A DNA stretch of 64,000 nucleotides, from contig NZ_CVJQ01000001.1 of NCBI RefSeq assembly GCF_001375595.1, positions 806,001 to 870,000 of the forward strand, given 5' to 3'. Source of the DNA: Phenylobacterium immobile (ATCC 35973). GTDB taxonomy: Bacteria; Pseudomonadota; Alphaproteobacteria; Caulobacterales; Caulobacteraceae. Numbering within the stretch: position 1 is the stretch's first letter; each line of letters opens with the position of its first letter. Positions 1 through 9,286 of the stretch are shown piece after piece. Position numbers and translations under genes: made by a program. The notes beneath the pieces were generated by a model, which was not told where the DNA came from, did not search any database, and saw only the letters and a list, made by a program, of their open reading frames with translations.

Positions 1-253
1 CATGCTGCTGCTCTTGATGGTCACTTCGAAGGGCATGGCCGGCGTGCCGCGCGCCTCCCTGGTGGTGATCGCCGCGACGCTCGCCTATTTCGACCTGCCC
101 GAGGCGGGCCTGCTCGTCATCCTTGCGGTCGACCACCTCCTCGACATGGGCCGCTCGGCCACCAATGTGGTCGGCAACTCCGTGGCCGCCGCCGTCGTAG
201 CCAAGTGGGAGAACCAGATCGAAGAGCCGGTCGCTGAACCCGCCAAGATCTAG
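1..253 (+). CDS. Dicarboxylate/amino-acid:cation symporter, C-terminal fragment
   Basis: Only the last 83 or so codons are in the window; the gene begins upstream. The stretch DHLLDMGRSATNVVGNS, followed by an AAxxVAKWE tail, is the conserved C-terminal substrate and cation binding region of the DAACS (GltP/DctA) family. These inner-membrane carriers import glutamate or C4-dicarboxylates with H+ or Na+. The hydrophobic segment before it (around residues 5-40) fits the last transmembrane elements. Which substrate is used cannot be told from this piece. The stop at 251-253 is followed by a short gap before htpX on the same strand. Confidence 0.85.
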   Translation, partial: MLLLLMVTSKGMAGVPRASLVVIAATLAYFDLPEAGLLVILAVDHLLDMGRSATNVVGNSVAAAVVAKWENQIEEPVAEPAKI

Positions 254-310
254 GCGAGGTCGGAGGGGCGCGATCTTTTCGAGGGGCCCTGGATTTCCCA
301 TATAGGGTTC

Positions 311-1252
311 ATGCGCAACACGCTTCGCACCTTCACCCTCCTCGCGGCGCTGACCGCCGTGTTTGTCGGCGTCGGTTACATGATCGGCGGCGTCGCCGGC
401 ATGGCGATCGCCCTGGTTTTGGCCGCGGGCATGAACCTGGTCAGCTACTGGAACTCCGACAAGATCGTCCTGTCGATGTTCCGCGCCGAAGCGGTGGACG
501 AGGGTCACCCCGAGCCGCTGGTCCGGAACTATGTGGCCGACGTCCTGCAGATGGCGGACACGGCTGGCCTGCCCAGGCCCAAGGTCTATGTGATCGACCA
601 GGATCAGCCCAACGCCTTCGCCACCGGCCGCGACCCCCAGCATGCTGCGGTCGCCGCGACCCGTGGCCTTCTGACGATGCTGGATCGCCGCGAGATTCGC
701 GGCGTCATGGCCCACGAACTGGCCCACGTGAAGCACTGCGACACGCTGACCATGACAGTGACGGCCACCATCGCCGGCGCGTTCTCCGCGCTCGCGAACT
801 TCGCCATGTTCTTCGGCGGCGGGAACGACCGCGACCGACCGATGGGTATGATCGGGACCATCGCCATGATGATCCTGGCGCCCATCGCCGCCAGTCTCGT
901 GCAAATGGCGATCAGCCGTGGCCGCGAATATGAGGCCGATCGCGGCGGCGCCGAGATCTCCGGCGATCCCTCCGCCCTGGCCGACGCCCTGCAGAAAATC
1001 GAGGCCTATGCGCGCGGCACGCCCATGCATGACGCCGAGCGTCATCCGGCGGCCAGCCACATGTTCATCATCAATCCGCTGTCGGGCCGCGGCGCTGACA
1101 ACCTGTTCGCGACCCACCCGGCGACGGCCAATCGCGTGGCCGCGCTCCTCAAGATGGGCGGCGGCGCTGATCGTCCGCGCGGTCCCTGGTCGCAGGATCC
1201 GGCGCCGCGGCCGCGGCGCGGGACCGCCGTGCCGGTAAGCCGCGGGGCCTAG
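311..1252 (+). CDS. htpX: HtpX-like membrane zinc metalloprotease
   Basis: A 313-aa M48-family protease of the inner membrane that helps degrade misfolded membrane proteins. There are two N-terminal transmembrane segments (about residues 7-45), the zinc motif HELAH at 135-139 and a further hydrophobic pair at about 150-200. The third zinc ligand is likely Glu206 in REYEADRGG. The length matches HtpX. The extra tail after about residue 275 is rich in Arg and Pro, as in other alphaproteobacterial copies. Its stop overlaps the stop of the convergent ycaQ-like gene by a few bases, so there is no room for a separate terminator. Confidence 0.93.
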   Translation: MRNTLRTFTLLAALTAVFVGVGYMIGGVAGMAIALVLAAGMNLVSYWNSDKIVLSMFRAEAVDEGHPEPLVRNYVADVLQMADTAGLPRPKVYVIDQDQPNAFATGRDPQHAAVAATRGLLTMLDRREIRGVMAHELAHVKHCDTLTMTVTATIAGAFSALANFAMFFGGGNDRDRPMGMIGTIAMMILAPIAASLVQMAISRGREYEADRGGAEISGDPSALADALQKIEAYARGTPMHDAERHPAASHMFIINPLSGRGADNLFATHPATANRVAALLKMGGGADRPRGPWSQDPAPRPRRGTAVPVSRGA

Positions 1253-2445
1253 CCCAGCGCCCGCGCCAGCTCGGCGGCCAGATCGCCTTTCGGCTCGACC
1301 CGCACCCCCTCCAGGCCAAGCCAACCGGCCATGAGCCGAAGCTCCCCCGCCAGGCGCGGGGCGGTCGCCCTGTCGGCGCAGGGCTCGGCCCAGGCCGACT
1401 GGACGATCAGGACGCCGGCCTTCCGGTCCGCCTTGAGGTCCACGCGGGCCGTGATCGCGTCGTCCTGCAGGAAGGGCAGGACGTAGTAGCCGTGCGTGCG
1501 CTTGTGCGCCGGAGTGTAGATCTCCAGTCGCACGCGCACGCCGAACATCCGCTCGGTCCGTTCGCGAAACCAGATCAGGTTGTCGAAGGGCGACAGCAGG
1601 GCGTCGCCACGGATCGCCCGGGGCCGTCGGGCGTCCGGATGGAGATAGGCCGGTTCGCGCCAGCCTTTCACCGCCACGGGAAGGAGCGCATCGGCCTCGA
1701 CCAATTCGCCGAGCCTGGCCCGCGCATCAGCGACGCCCAGGCGGAAGTAGTCCCGCAGGTCGCGCGCCGTCGCCACGCCCATGGCCCGGGCGGCGATCAT
1801 CATCAGCTGGCGTTGGGCCTCGTCGCGCTCCGGCGTAGGGGCGCTATGTACGGCTTTCGGCAACACCTTTGCCGGCAAACCATACACCCGCTCGAATGTT
1901 CCGCGCCGGGTCGCCGCGGTGAGCTCGCCCGTCCAGAACAGGGCCTCAAGGGCGCGTTTGGCGTCGCTCCAGCCCCACCAGCCGCCGGCTCCCTTTGTCC
2001 CGAGCTCAAGCTCGGAAGCCGCGATCGGTCCGCGCATCTCAAGTTGCGCCAGGGCCTCGTCCACGGTCGCCCGATGCTCGCGCAGGAAGCGGGCGACGCC
2101 CTTCCAGACGCCGACCCCATCGTGCGCGTCCGCCATCCGCCAGCGGAACAGCGGCTGGCTAGCAAGCGGCAGGAGTGAAGCTTCGTGCGCCCAGTACTCG
2201 AAGAGCGCGGGCTTTTTCCCCCAGGCCACCTCCTCCAGAAGCCGCCGCGGATAGGCGCCAAGGCGTGAGAAGGCGGGCAGGTAGTGCGTGCGCGACACCA
2301 CATTGACGGAGTCGATCTGGATGACGCCCAGCCGATCGATGAGTTTCAGCAGGGCGCGGCGATCTACGGCCCTAGCGGGCCGCGCGCCAAAGCCCTGGGC
2401 GGCCAGGGCGATCCGTCTCGCTTGCAGGGCGCTTAAGGTTTCCAT
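1249..2445 (-). CDS. YcaQ-like winged-helix DNA glycosylase
   Basis: A 398-aa protein of the YcaQ/AlkX family (HTH_42 fold), which unhooks interstrand DNA crosslinks and removes bulky N-alkyl purine adducts. The catalytic QxD motif is seen as Q43-I-D45 in the segment [10 protein letters not shown]. The [12 protein letters not shown] and [12 protein letters not shown] segments are also family hallmarks. The ATG at 2445 is preceded by a GGGAGG ribosome-binding site. A longer in-frame extension to 2562 lacks such a signal and looks non-coding. It is divergent from the aldolase gene, with about 140 bases between the two starts. Confidence 0.85.
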   Translation of the reverse strand: METLSALQARRIALAAQGFGARPARAVDRRALLKLIDRLGVIQIDSVNVVSRTHYLPAFSRLGAYPRRLLEEVAWGKKPALFEYWAHEASLLPLASQPLFRWRMADAHDGVGVWKGVARFLREHRATVDEALAQLEMRGPIAASELELGTKGAGGWWGWSDAKRALEALFWTGELTAATRRGTFERVYGLPAKVLPKAVHSAPTPERDEAQRQLMMIAARAMGVATARDLRDYFRLGVADARARLGELVEADALLPVAVKGWREPAYLHPDARRPRAIRGDALLSPFDNLIWFRERTERMFGVRVRLEIYTPAHKRTHGYYVLPFLQDDAITARVDLKADRKAGVLIVQSAWAEPCADRATAPRLAGELRLMAGWLGLEGVRVEPKGDLAAELARALG

Positions 2446-2587
2446 CGCCGCCTCCCGACTGGGTCCTCCTCGATTTGCATGGCCGGCGCCGTGTCGCAAC
2501 GACGGCGTCGACCAATCCGGTTGACGCGCCGCCAAGGGTCCGGCCACAACGACGGTCTGCAATCTCCATCAGAAGAGCGGGTCGGAA

Positions 2588-3376
2588 ATGAACTACGAAA
2601 CGGATTGGCCGTCAGTCCAGGATCAGGTCAGCGCAGAGGAATGGCGTGCGCGTTGCGACCTCGCCGCCTGCTACCGGCTGATGGACAAATTCGGTATGAC
2701 CGACTTGATCTACAACCACATCACCGCGCGTATTCCAGGCACCGAGCATCTGTTGATCAATCTATACGGCTTGCTTTATCGCGAGATCACCGCGAGCAGC
2801 TTGGTCAAGATCGATGTCGAGGGGAACATCATCTCCAAGCCAGACACCGACTATGGCGTCAATGTCTCGGGCTATGTGATCCATGGCGCGATCCACAAGG
2901 CCCGCCCTGACGCGACAAGCATCATCCATACGCACACCCGCGCCGGCATGGCGGTGTCGGCGATGAAGTGCGGACTGCTGCCGCTAAGCCAGACTTCGAT
3001 CCGTTTCGTGGGTCACATCGGCTACCACGACTACGAAGGCCCGGCGATCAACACCGACGAGCGCGAGCGCATCGTCGAACACCTGGGCGCGCACAACGCC
3101 CTGGTGATGCGCAACCACGGCCTGCTCACCTGCGGCCCGACGATCCAGGAAGCCTTCAACACCATGTATCAACTTGAGATGTCATGCCGCGCCCAGGTGG
3201 ACGCCATGGCGGCCGGCGCTGACCTCACCATGCCTGGCGATGACATCTTGGCCCACACCGCCCATCTCTATCAGCCTGGGACGCGGCGGCCCTATGGGGT
3301 GCTGGAGTGGCCAGCCATGCTGCGGCTCCTCAAGTCGGAAGAAGCGCGGGACGCCTATCCGTCCTATGCGTCCTGA
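2588..3376 (+). CDS. Class II aldolase/adducin family protein
   Basis: A 262-aa cytosolic enzyme of the class II aldolase/adducin fold. Metal-binding histidines appear as H114 and H116 (IIHTHTRAG) and H177 (MRNHGLLTCG). Members act on phosphorylated sugars or small keto acids, such as L-fuculose-phosphate aldolase, but this subgroup with a long N-terminal helix (residues 1-40) is usually annotated only by family. No sugar-catabolic neighbour suggests a substrate. The ATG at 2588 follows a weak GGAA signal. It is convergent with the gene at 3380. Confidence 0.85.
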   Translation: MNYETDWPSVQDQVSAEEWRARCDLAACYRLMDKFGMTDLIYNHITARIPGTEHLLINLYGLLYREITASSLVKIDVEGNIISKPDTDYGVNVSGYVIHGAIHKARPDATSIIHTHTRAGMAVSAMKCGLLPLSQTSIRFVGHIGYHDYEGPAINTDERERIVEHLGAHNALVMRNHGLLTCGPTIQEAFNTMYQLEMSCRAQVDAMAAGADLTMPGDDILAHTAHLYQPGTRRPYGVLEWPAMLRLLKSEEARDAYPSYAS

Positions 3377-3379
3377 GGG

Positions 3380-3796
3380 CTAGAAGAAGTCATCCAGGAA
3401 TTGTACGGCGCCGGTCGACAGACCGGCCAGTTTGTTGGTCGCCTGCCGGTAGAACTTGAAGTTCAGTTCAGTCTGCGGGCGCCCATCATCCCAGTCCGAG
3501 AAGGTCTTTAGCGCGGCGCGGCCCAGCGGTCGCCGCGCCATGGCGGTGAGGCGTATCGTCAGGTCGACACGCGGTGTCTGGCGTTCAGTTCCCGGTCGCC
3601 GGGGCGTCGCGGTTGCGGCCGCGACAATGCCTCGCGCGGCAAGCCCATGCCCACCTGAGGACTCGCTGGCGAAGATGAAGACCGCATCGCCGTTCGCCAC
3701 GGCTTTGCCGCCGTACATGGTCTTCACCGCCGACAGGTCGAGGTGTTCCGGAAGGGGATCGGTCAGCGAGGCCTTGAGCGCGAACGCTGCTGTCAT
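3380..3796 (-). CDS. Hypothetical protein coupled to PPK2
   Basis: A 138-aa protein that I do not recognise. It has no signal peptide or membrane segment. The N-terminal half reads like a small beta domain (AVFIFASESSGGHGLAARG), while the C-terminal third is basic and ends in LDDFF. The start ATG overlaps the stop of the upstream polyphosphate kinase gene by four bases (ATGA), so the two are translationally coupled and probably functionally linked. The segment GLAARGIV followed by a basic strand is reminiscent of PUA/EVE-like nucleic-acid modules, but that is only a guess. Confidence 0.75.
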   Translation of the reverse strand: MTAAFALKASLTDPLPEHLDLSAVKTMYGGKAVANGDAVFIFASESSGGHGLAARGIVAAATATPRRPGTERQTPRVDLTIRLTAMARRPLGRAALKTFSDWDDGRPQTELNFKFYRQATNKLAGLSTGAVQFLDDFF

Positions 3797-4557
3797 GGTT
3801 CGAGTCGTCCGTCGCTGAGGGCGCTGACGTCGAAAGCGCTCAGAACCTCCGGATCCGGCGGCGCGGTGTCAGCCTCGGGGTCGAGCATGCGGAGCAGGTG
3901 GCGCATCACCGCGACCCTGGCATCCTTCTTTTTGTCGGTGTGAACGATCATCCAGGGCGTCGTCCCATTGTCGGTGCGCCTCAGCATCTCGTCGCGGGCG
4001 GCGCTGTAGGCGCTCCACTTGGTCTCGGCGACGGCGTCAAGCGGGCTGACCTTGAGAGCCTTCAGGGGATCCGTCCGCCGGTCCTTCAGTCGCGCGGCCT
4101 GTTCGTCGCGGGAGATGTCGAGCCAGAACTTGACCAGTTTGATCCCACTCTGGGTCAGCATCGCCTCGAAGGGTGCGACCTGGCGGAGAAAGGCCTCGTG
4201 CTCTTCTAGGGTGCAGAAGCCCATCACCAGCTCGACCCCGGCGCGATTGTACCAGGAGCGATTGAACAGCACGAGTTCGCCCGCCGCCGGCAGATGGGCC
4301 ACGTAGCGTTGGAAATACCACTCGCTGCGCTCGCGCTCGTCGGGCTTGGGCAGGGCGACCACGCGCGTGTTTCGCACCGACAGGTGCTCAGTGATACGCT
4401 TGATCACCCCGTCCTTACCGGCCGTATCGCGCCCCTCGAAGATCACCAGCACCTTGTCGCCGGCCTCGATGGCCCGCTGTTGGTAGCGGACCAGCGCAGT
4501 CTGCAGGGCGATCAGTTCGGCGTCATAGTCCGCCGTCGCGTCAGGGTGGTTGCTCAT
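3793..4557 (-). CDS. Polyphosphate kinase 2 family protein
   Basis: A 254-aa PPK2-type kinase that transfers phosphate between polyphosphate and nucleotides in the cytosol. Walker A is EGRDTAGKDG at about residues 41-50 and the Walker B/lid region is FNRSWYNRAGVE. RRTDPLKALKVSPLDAVAE and the downstream WxxY pattern match PPK2 family members. A single PPK2 domain of this length fits class I or class III enzymes, and I cannot tell which nucleotide is used. The ATG at 4557 is preferred over a TTG start twelve codons upstream. It overlaps the next gene (3380-3796) by four bases. Confidence 0.9.
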   Translation of the reverse strand: MSNHPDATADYDAELIALQTALVRYQQRAIEAGDKVLVIFEGRDTAGKDGVIKRITEHLSVRNTRVVALPKPDERERSEWYFQRYVAHLPAAGELVLFNRSWYNRAGVELVMGFCTLEEHEAFLRQVAPFEAMLTQSGIKLVKFWLDISRDEQAARLKDRRTDPLKALKVSPLDAVAETKWSAYSAARDEMLRRTDNGTTPWMIVHTDKKKDARVAVMRHLLRMLDPEADTAPPDPEVLSAFDVSALSDGRLEP

Positions 4558-4616
4558 AGCTGAGGATAACGCCCGGCGACCGCGGTCGGGCAACGGCTTT
4601 CAGGCCGATCGTTGGC

Positions 4617-4889
4617 CTAGTTGGAGTCCTCCTGCGGCTTGGGCAGGTGCTGGCGGGCGCGCCAATGGTCGGCGGCGGTGCGCGGGCGGGGCTGGCCCTC
4701 GTGCGCGGCTGCGGGTTCGGCCTCGCCGGTGCGCGCGCGGGCAGGGCGGTCGGCGTTGGACAGATGCTGGCGGTCGCGCTGGATTTCCTTGGCGGTGCGA
4801 TGCTGGTCCTGGGCCGCACCGCTCGATGGCGCTGCGGCGGCGAGCAAGGTGGCGGCGATCAGAGTGGAGAGCGGCGTCATGGTCTTCAT
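4617..4889 (-). CDS. Small secreted protein with RQHL motifs
   Basis: A 90-aa protein with a clear signal peptide (hydrophobic residues 6-22, then SSGAAQ), so probably periplasmic. The mature part is hydrophilic and rich in Arg, Ala and Pro. It carries two similar motifs, RDRQHLSNA near residue 40 and RARQHLPKP near the C-terminus. The ATG at 4889 has GGAG upstream at good spacing. A longer frame to 4973 lacks that support. Function unknown. It lies just downstream of an AT-rich stretch that could hold its promoter. Confidence 0.6.
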   Translation of the reverse strand: MKTMTPLSTLIAATLLAAAAPSSGAAQDQHRTAKEIQRDRQHLSNADRPARARTGEAEPAAAHEGQPRPRTAADHWRARQHLPKPQEDSN

Positions 4890-4976
4890 CGTGGAGGTCT
4901 CCCCGTGGCGTTGACGGGCGTCTCTTCGTGCGCCCTGGCGTCCGAGATGGGCCGCAACGGCTGCTTTCGTCAAACC

Positions 4977-5136
4977 TGGGAGATTTCAAAATTGTCGCAA
5001 AACGGACCGATTTTCTCGAAAAATGGACCAAAAATATCCGAATAATCGCAGAATGAGCGCACCGAACGCCGGAATCATCCCGAAAATGCCGAAAAGGAAA
5101 GAAATCGACTGAAACCGATTGATACAAAAAACCCGG
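4977..5136. other. AT-rich intergenic stretch
   Basis: By hand count about 42% GC over 160 bases, in a window whose genes are far richer. It holds repeated CGAAAA-like words and near-copies GGACCGATTTT and GGACCAAAAA. It lies between the divergent starts of the small secreted protein and rsmE. It could be a promoter region or small-RNA locus; no ORF here has coding character. Confidence 0.5.
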
Positions 5137-5183
5137 CTTCGCTCCGACTTCGAGGCGGCTTGGAGATGGGTTAGAAGAAGGGC

Positions 5184-5906
5184 ATGATCCGTCTCTATCT
5201 CTCCGCCGATCTTTCCGCCGAGGTCGGCCTGGACCTTGACGAGGGCCAAAGCCGCTACCTTGCTGCGGTGATGCGCCAGACGGCGGGTGACGAGATCGCT
5301 TGTTTCAACGGCCGCGACGGCGAGTGGCTTTGCCGTGTCGAGGCGGTCGGCAAGCGGCAGGTTCGCTTGCGCGCTGTGCAGCGACTGCGAGAACAGACGA
5401 CTGGGCCGGATCTCGACCTCGTCGTCGCCCTGGTCAAGCGTGCGCGGCTGGAGACCATCGTTGAAAAGGCGGCGGAACTGGGCGCGCGACGGGTCAGGCT
5501 TCTGGTCACCGAGCGCACCAACGCCGACCATGCCCGGGTCGATCGACTTCAGGCGATCGCCGTAGAGGCCGCCGAACAGACCGGCCGCCTGGACGCACCA
5601 GACGTCGTCGCCCCGGTGAAGCTGGACGCCTTGATCCGAGCCTGGCCGGAGCACCGCCGCTTGATGTTCTGCGACGAGGCCGGCGATTCGCCACCCGCGA
5701 TCCCGGTGCTTGCGGGCGCATCCGGCGCCTGGTCGATCTTCATTGGACCAGAGGGCGGCTTTTCGCCGACAGAGCGCGAGACCCTGCGCGCCCAGGCCTT
5801 CGCCAGCCCGGTCTCCCTCGGCCCGCGCATCCTCCGGGCTGACACCGCAGCGATCAGCGCAATGACCCTGTGGCAGGCGACGGCGGGCGACTGGCGCGCG
5901 CCTTGA
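5184..5906 (+). CDS. rsmE: 16S rRNA (uracil-1498-N3)-methyltransferase
   Basis: A 240-aa RsmE of the SPOUT fold, which methylates U1498 of 16S rRNA in the 30S subunit using SAM. An N-terminal PUA-like domain covers about residues 1-70. The C-terminal knotted domain contains FIGPEGGF near residue 188 and LGPRILRADTA near residue 213, both diagnostic. KAAELGARRV is also typical. The start ATG lies in a short leader with a GAAGAAGGGC signal. It is followed on the same strand by the glutamate-cysteine ligase gene, as in other Caulobacterales. Confidence 0.95.
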   Translation: MIRLYLSADLSAEVGLDLDEGQSRYLAAVMRQTAGDEIACFNGRDGEWLCRVEAVGKRQVRLRAVQRLREQTTGPDLDLVVALVKRARLETIVEKAAELGARRVRLLVTERTNADHARVDRLQAIAVEAAEQTGRLDAPDVVAPVKLDALIRAWPEHRRLMFCDEAGDSPPAIPVLAGASGAWSIFIGPEGGFSPTERETLRAQAFASPVSLGPRILRADTAAISAMTLWQATAGDWRAP

Positions 5907-5995
5907 GCTTGCAGCATTTGCGCCCATCTGATTTGGGCGTAGACACGCCCGCTTGCCTGGGTACGGCGCGTTTGGGGTTTGGGGAGTTTCCATCT

Positions 5996-7351
5996 ATGGC
6001 CGACGTCGTCTCCGACGAGCGTCCCTTGACGTTCGAAAACCTGGTCTCGTGGTTTGAAAGCGGCGGCAAGCCTGCCGACCAGTGGCGGGTCGGCGCTGAA
6101 CACGAGAAGTTCGTCTTCCAGGTCGAGGGTCACAAGCCCGTCCCCTATGAGCCCAACGGCATCAAGGCTTTGCTCGACGGCATGATGCGCTTCGGCTGGG
6201 CGCCCGTCATGGAGGGCGAGACGGTCATTGGCCTCGAGCGCAACATGGCCAACATCAGCCTTGAGCCGGGCGGCCAATTCGAGCTGTCCGGCGCGCCGCA
6301 CGAAACCATGCACGAGATCGCCGAGGAGACGCAGGTCCATCTCGATGAGGCCAAGACCGTCGCTGGCGAACTGGGTCTGGGCTTCATGGGCCTGGGCTTC
6401 ACGCCCGAATGGACCCGCGCCGAGATCCCGGTGATGCCCAAGGGCCGCTACAAGATCATGCGCGCCTACATGCCGAAGGTGGGCTCGATGGGCCTCGACA
6501 TGATGTTCCGCACCTGCACGGTGCAGTCCAACCTCGACTTCGCCAACGAAGCCGACATGATCGCCAAGTTCCGCACCAGTCTCGCCCTGCAGCCGATCGC
6601 CACGGCGCTGTTCGCCAATTCGCCTTTCATCGAGGGCAAGCCCTCAGGCTTTCTGTCCAGCCGGGCCAATGTCTGGACCGACACCGACAACGACCGCACC
6701 GGCATGCTGGGCTTCGTCTTCGCCGACGGCTTCGGGTTCGAGACCTACGCCCGATATGCGCTCGACGTGCCGATGTACTTCGTGAAGCGCGGGGACGCCT
6801 ACATCGACGTCGCCGGCCGCTCGTTCCGCGACTTTATGGCGGGCGGCTTGCCCGAGATCGGCGACGCGCGCGCCTCCATTAAGGACTGGGCCGACCACGT
6901 CACCACGATCTTCCCCGAAGTGCGCCTCAAGAAATACCTCGAGATGCGCGGCGCGGATGTGGGCTCCTTCGAGCAGATCGTCGGGCTCTCGGCGCTCTGG
7001 ACCGGTATCCTCTATGATAGCGCGGCCCTGGCGGCGGCCTGGGACCTCTGCAAGGACTGGGCGATCGAGGACCACGAGCGCCTGCGCGCGGACGTGACCC
7101 GCCTGGGTCTCAAGGCTCGGATCGGCGGCCGTACGGTTCAGGACGTCGCCAAGGATATGGTCGAAATCGCCGCGGGGGGCTTGAAGGCGCGGGCTCGTCT
7201 CTCCGCCGCCGGCGCTGACGAAACCGTCCACCTGGAGTCGCTGCGCGCCATCGCTGACAGCGGCCTGACCGGGGCCGACCGCGCCTTGGCGCTCTATCAC
7301 GGCGACTGGAACGGAGACATCAGCCGCGCCTACAAGGACTTCGCCTACTAG
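5996..7351 (+). CDS. gshA: Glutamate-cysteine ligase
   Basis: A 451-aa enzyme for the first step of glutathione synthesis, ATP-dependent joining of glutamate and cysteine. It belongs to the plant/alphaproteobacterial GCS2 type: WRVGAEHEKFVF at about residues 29-40, SLEPGGQFELSG near 86, RYKIMRAYMPKVG and the FRTCTVQSNLDF block are all characteristic. The ATG at 5996 follows a GGGGAG site; the frame runs upstream to 5870 without support. It sits 90 bases after rsmE on the same strand, possibly co-transcribed. Confidence 0.95.
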   Translation: MADVVSDERPLTFENLVSWFESGGKPADQWRVGAEHEKFVFQVEGHKPVPYEPNGIKALLDGMMRFGWAPVMEGETVIGLERNMANISLEPGGQFELSGAPHETMHEIAEETQVHLDEAKTVAGELGLGFMGLGFTPEWTRAEIPVMPKGRYKIMRAYMPKVGSMGLDMMFRTCTVQSNLDFANEADMIAKFRTSLALQPIATALFANSPFIEGKPSGFLSSRANVWTDTDNDRTGMLGFVFADGFGFETYARYALDVPMYFVKRGDAYIDVAGRSFRDFMAGGLPEIGDARASIKDWADHVTTIFPEVRLKKYLEMRGADVGSFEQIVGLSALWTGILYDSAALAAAWDLCKDWAIEDHERLRADVTRLGLKARIGGRTVQDVAKDMVEIAAGGLKARARLSAAGADETVHLESLRAIADSGLTGADRALALYHGDWNGDISRAYKDFAY

Positions 7352-7439
7352 GGTTCAAGCCGCCGGCTTGTCCGTTGCGGCGGCGCATGGTTTTGTCGCC
7401 GCCATATTCCGCCGGCGGACGGCGCGTGGGACCCTAGGT

Positions 7440-9281
7440 ATGAACATCGTCCTGATCATCGGCGTGTTGATCACGCTGGTCACCGGCATACCGGTGCTGC
7501 TGCAGCTGCTGAAGAAGCATCCGCGCGGGTTGATCATCCTGTTCTTCGCCGAGATGTGGGAGCGGTTTTCCTACTATGGGATGCGCAGCATCCTGATCTT
7601 CTACCTGACCCAGCACCTGCTGTTCGACGATGAGAAGGCGAACCTGCAGTACGGCTCCTACACCTCGCTGGTGTACCTGTTGCCGCTGCTGGGCGGCCTG
7701 ATCGCCGACCGCTGGCTGGGCACGCGTAAGGCTGTGGCTTACGGCGCGCTACTGCTGGTCGCCGGCCACCTGACCATGGCTTTGGAAGGCAGCCCCGCGC
7801 AACAGACCCTGACCTACGCCGGCCAGTCCTATCCTGTGGTCGCCGAGGGCCGCATGGAGACCCGCCAGGTCCACCTGATGGTCGAGGGCAAGCCCTACGC
7901 CTTCACCGCGTCGGAAACCGGCCTAAAGGTGGAAGGCCTGCCGGCCGCCGCCCCGCTGCCCGCCGACCTGCCGGAAGGCGCCTACAAGATGGAAAGCCGC
8001 GCCGATCCTTTCGGCAAGGCCGCCTTCTACGCCGCGGTGTCGCTGATCATCATGGGGGTGGGTTTCCTCAAGCCAAACATCTCAACGATCGTCGGCCAGC
8101 TCTACGCCGAGGACGATCCCCGTCGCGACGCCGGATTCACTCTCTATTACTATGGCATCAACCTCGGCGCCTTCTGGGCCTCTGTGCTCTGCGGCCTACT
8201 GGGTGTCAGCTTCGGCTGGTGGGCGGGCTTCGGTCTGGCCGGCGTCGGCATGCTGGCCGGGCTCCTGGTCTTCGTGCTCGGCAAGAAGCACCTGGAGGGC
8301 AAGGGTGAGCCGCCGAATCCGGAGCGCCTGAAGGCTAAGGTCTTCGGACCCTTGAGCCGCGAGCACCTGATCTACCTGGGTGGCGTCCTGGGGGCGATCC
8401 CCGTCTGGCAGCTGGTCCAGCGCAATGACCTGGTGGGCGGCGCCCTGATCCTGTCGACCATCGCCTCGTTCCTCTACATCGGCTGGGTCATTGCGGTCGC
8501 GTGCAAGACCTGGGTCGAGCGCCAGAGGATGATGCTGGCGGTCGTCCTAATCCTGGGCGCGGTGGTCTTCTTCACCCTGTTCGAACAGGCCGGCACGTCT
8601 CTGAACCTCTTCGCGGCGCGCAACGTCGCCCTGGTGGGCGTCAGCGCCGCCCAAACTCAGGCGTTTAACGCCGGCTATATCCTGCTGCTGGCGCCCGTAT
8701 TCGCCGCCATGTGGGCCTGGCTGGCGGCGCGCAAGCGCGACCCGAACCCGACCCTGAAGTTCGGCCTGGGCCTGATCCAGGTCGGCTTGGGCTTTCTGGT
8801 GGTGGTCTGGGGCGCGGCCTTCGCCGATGAACAGTTCCGCCTGCCGATGATCTTCCTGGCGCTGCTCTATCTGTTGCACACCACGGGCGAGCTTTTCCTG
8901 TCGCCGGTGGGCCTGTCGGAGGTGACCAAGCTCTCCATCCCGAAGGTCGTCTCCTTCATGATGGCGGTCTGGTTCCTGTCGTCGTCGGTCGCGCAATATC
9001 TCGGCGGCATCATCGCCGGCATGGCGGGCGCCCACACCGTGGGCGGCCAGGTGCTCGACCCGGGCGCGGCCCTGGCCAGTTCGGTGAAGGTCTTCAATCA
9101 GCTGGGATGGTGGGGCGTCGGCATCGGCGCCGGCTTCATCGTCCTCAGCGTCTTCATCAAGGGCTGGTCGCATGGCGCCGGTGGGTCGGGCTCAGCCCAG
9201 CCTGAACCGATCGCCCCGACGCTGGATGGCGAGCGCCAGGCCGTGAACCCCGCGGCGATCCGGGCTGACCGGCCGAACTGA
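7440..9281 (+). CDS. POT-family peptide:proton symporter
   Basis: A 613-aa member of the proton-dependent oligopeptide transporter family of the major facilitator superfamily, importing di- or tripeptides. FAEMWERFSYYGMRSIL near residue 35 is the family signature (the ExxERFxYY motif). GVGFLKPNISTIVGQLY and FTLYYYGINLGAF form the second signature block. An insert of roughly 75 polar residues (about 118-200, with VVAEGRMETRQVH) separates two early helices and would face the periplasm, which is longer than in E. coli DtpA. The ATG at 7440 is favoured; a TTG lies 24 codons upstream. Confidence 0.93.
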   Translation: MNIVLIIGVLITLVTGIPVLLQLLKKHPRGLIILFFAEMWERFSYYGMRSILIFYLTQHLLFDDEKANLQYGSYTSLVYLLPLLGGLIADRWLGTRKAVAYGALLLVAGHLTMALEGSPAQQTLTYAGQSYPVVAEGRMETRQVHLMVEGKPYAFTASETGLKVEGLPAAAPLPADLPEGAYKMESRADPFGKAAFYAAVSLIIMGVGFLKPNISTIVGQLYAEDDPRRDAGFTLYYYGINLGAFWASVLCGLLGVSFGWWAGFGLAGVGMLAGLLVFVLGKKHLEGKGEPPNPERLKAKVFGPLSREHLIYLGGVLGAIPVWQLVQRNDLVGGALILSTIASFLYIGWVIAVACKTWVERQRMMLAVVLILGAVVFFTLFEQAGTSLNLFAARNVALVGVSAAQTQAFNAGYILLLAPVFAAMWAWLAARKRDPNPTLKFGLGLIQVGLGFLVVVWGAAFADEQFRLPMIFLALLYLLHTTGELFLSPVGLSEVTKLSIPKVVSFMMAVWFLSSSVAQYLGGIIAGMAGAHTVGGQVLDPGAALASSVKVFNQLGWWGVGIGAGFIVLSVFIKGWSHGAGGSGSAQPEPIAPTLDGERQAVNPAAIRADRPN

Positions 9282-9286
9282 ACAGG

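Noticed and set aside
4986-5993. A 335-codon minus-strand frame over rsmE
   Set aside because: Antisense to the well-supported rsmE gene, with no recognisable domain; a GC-driven shadow.
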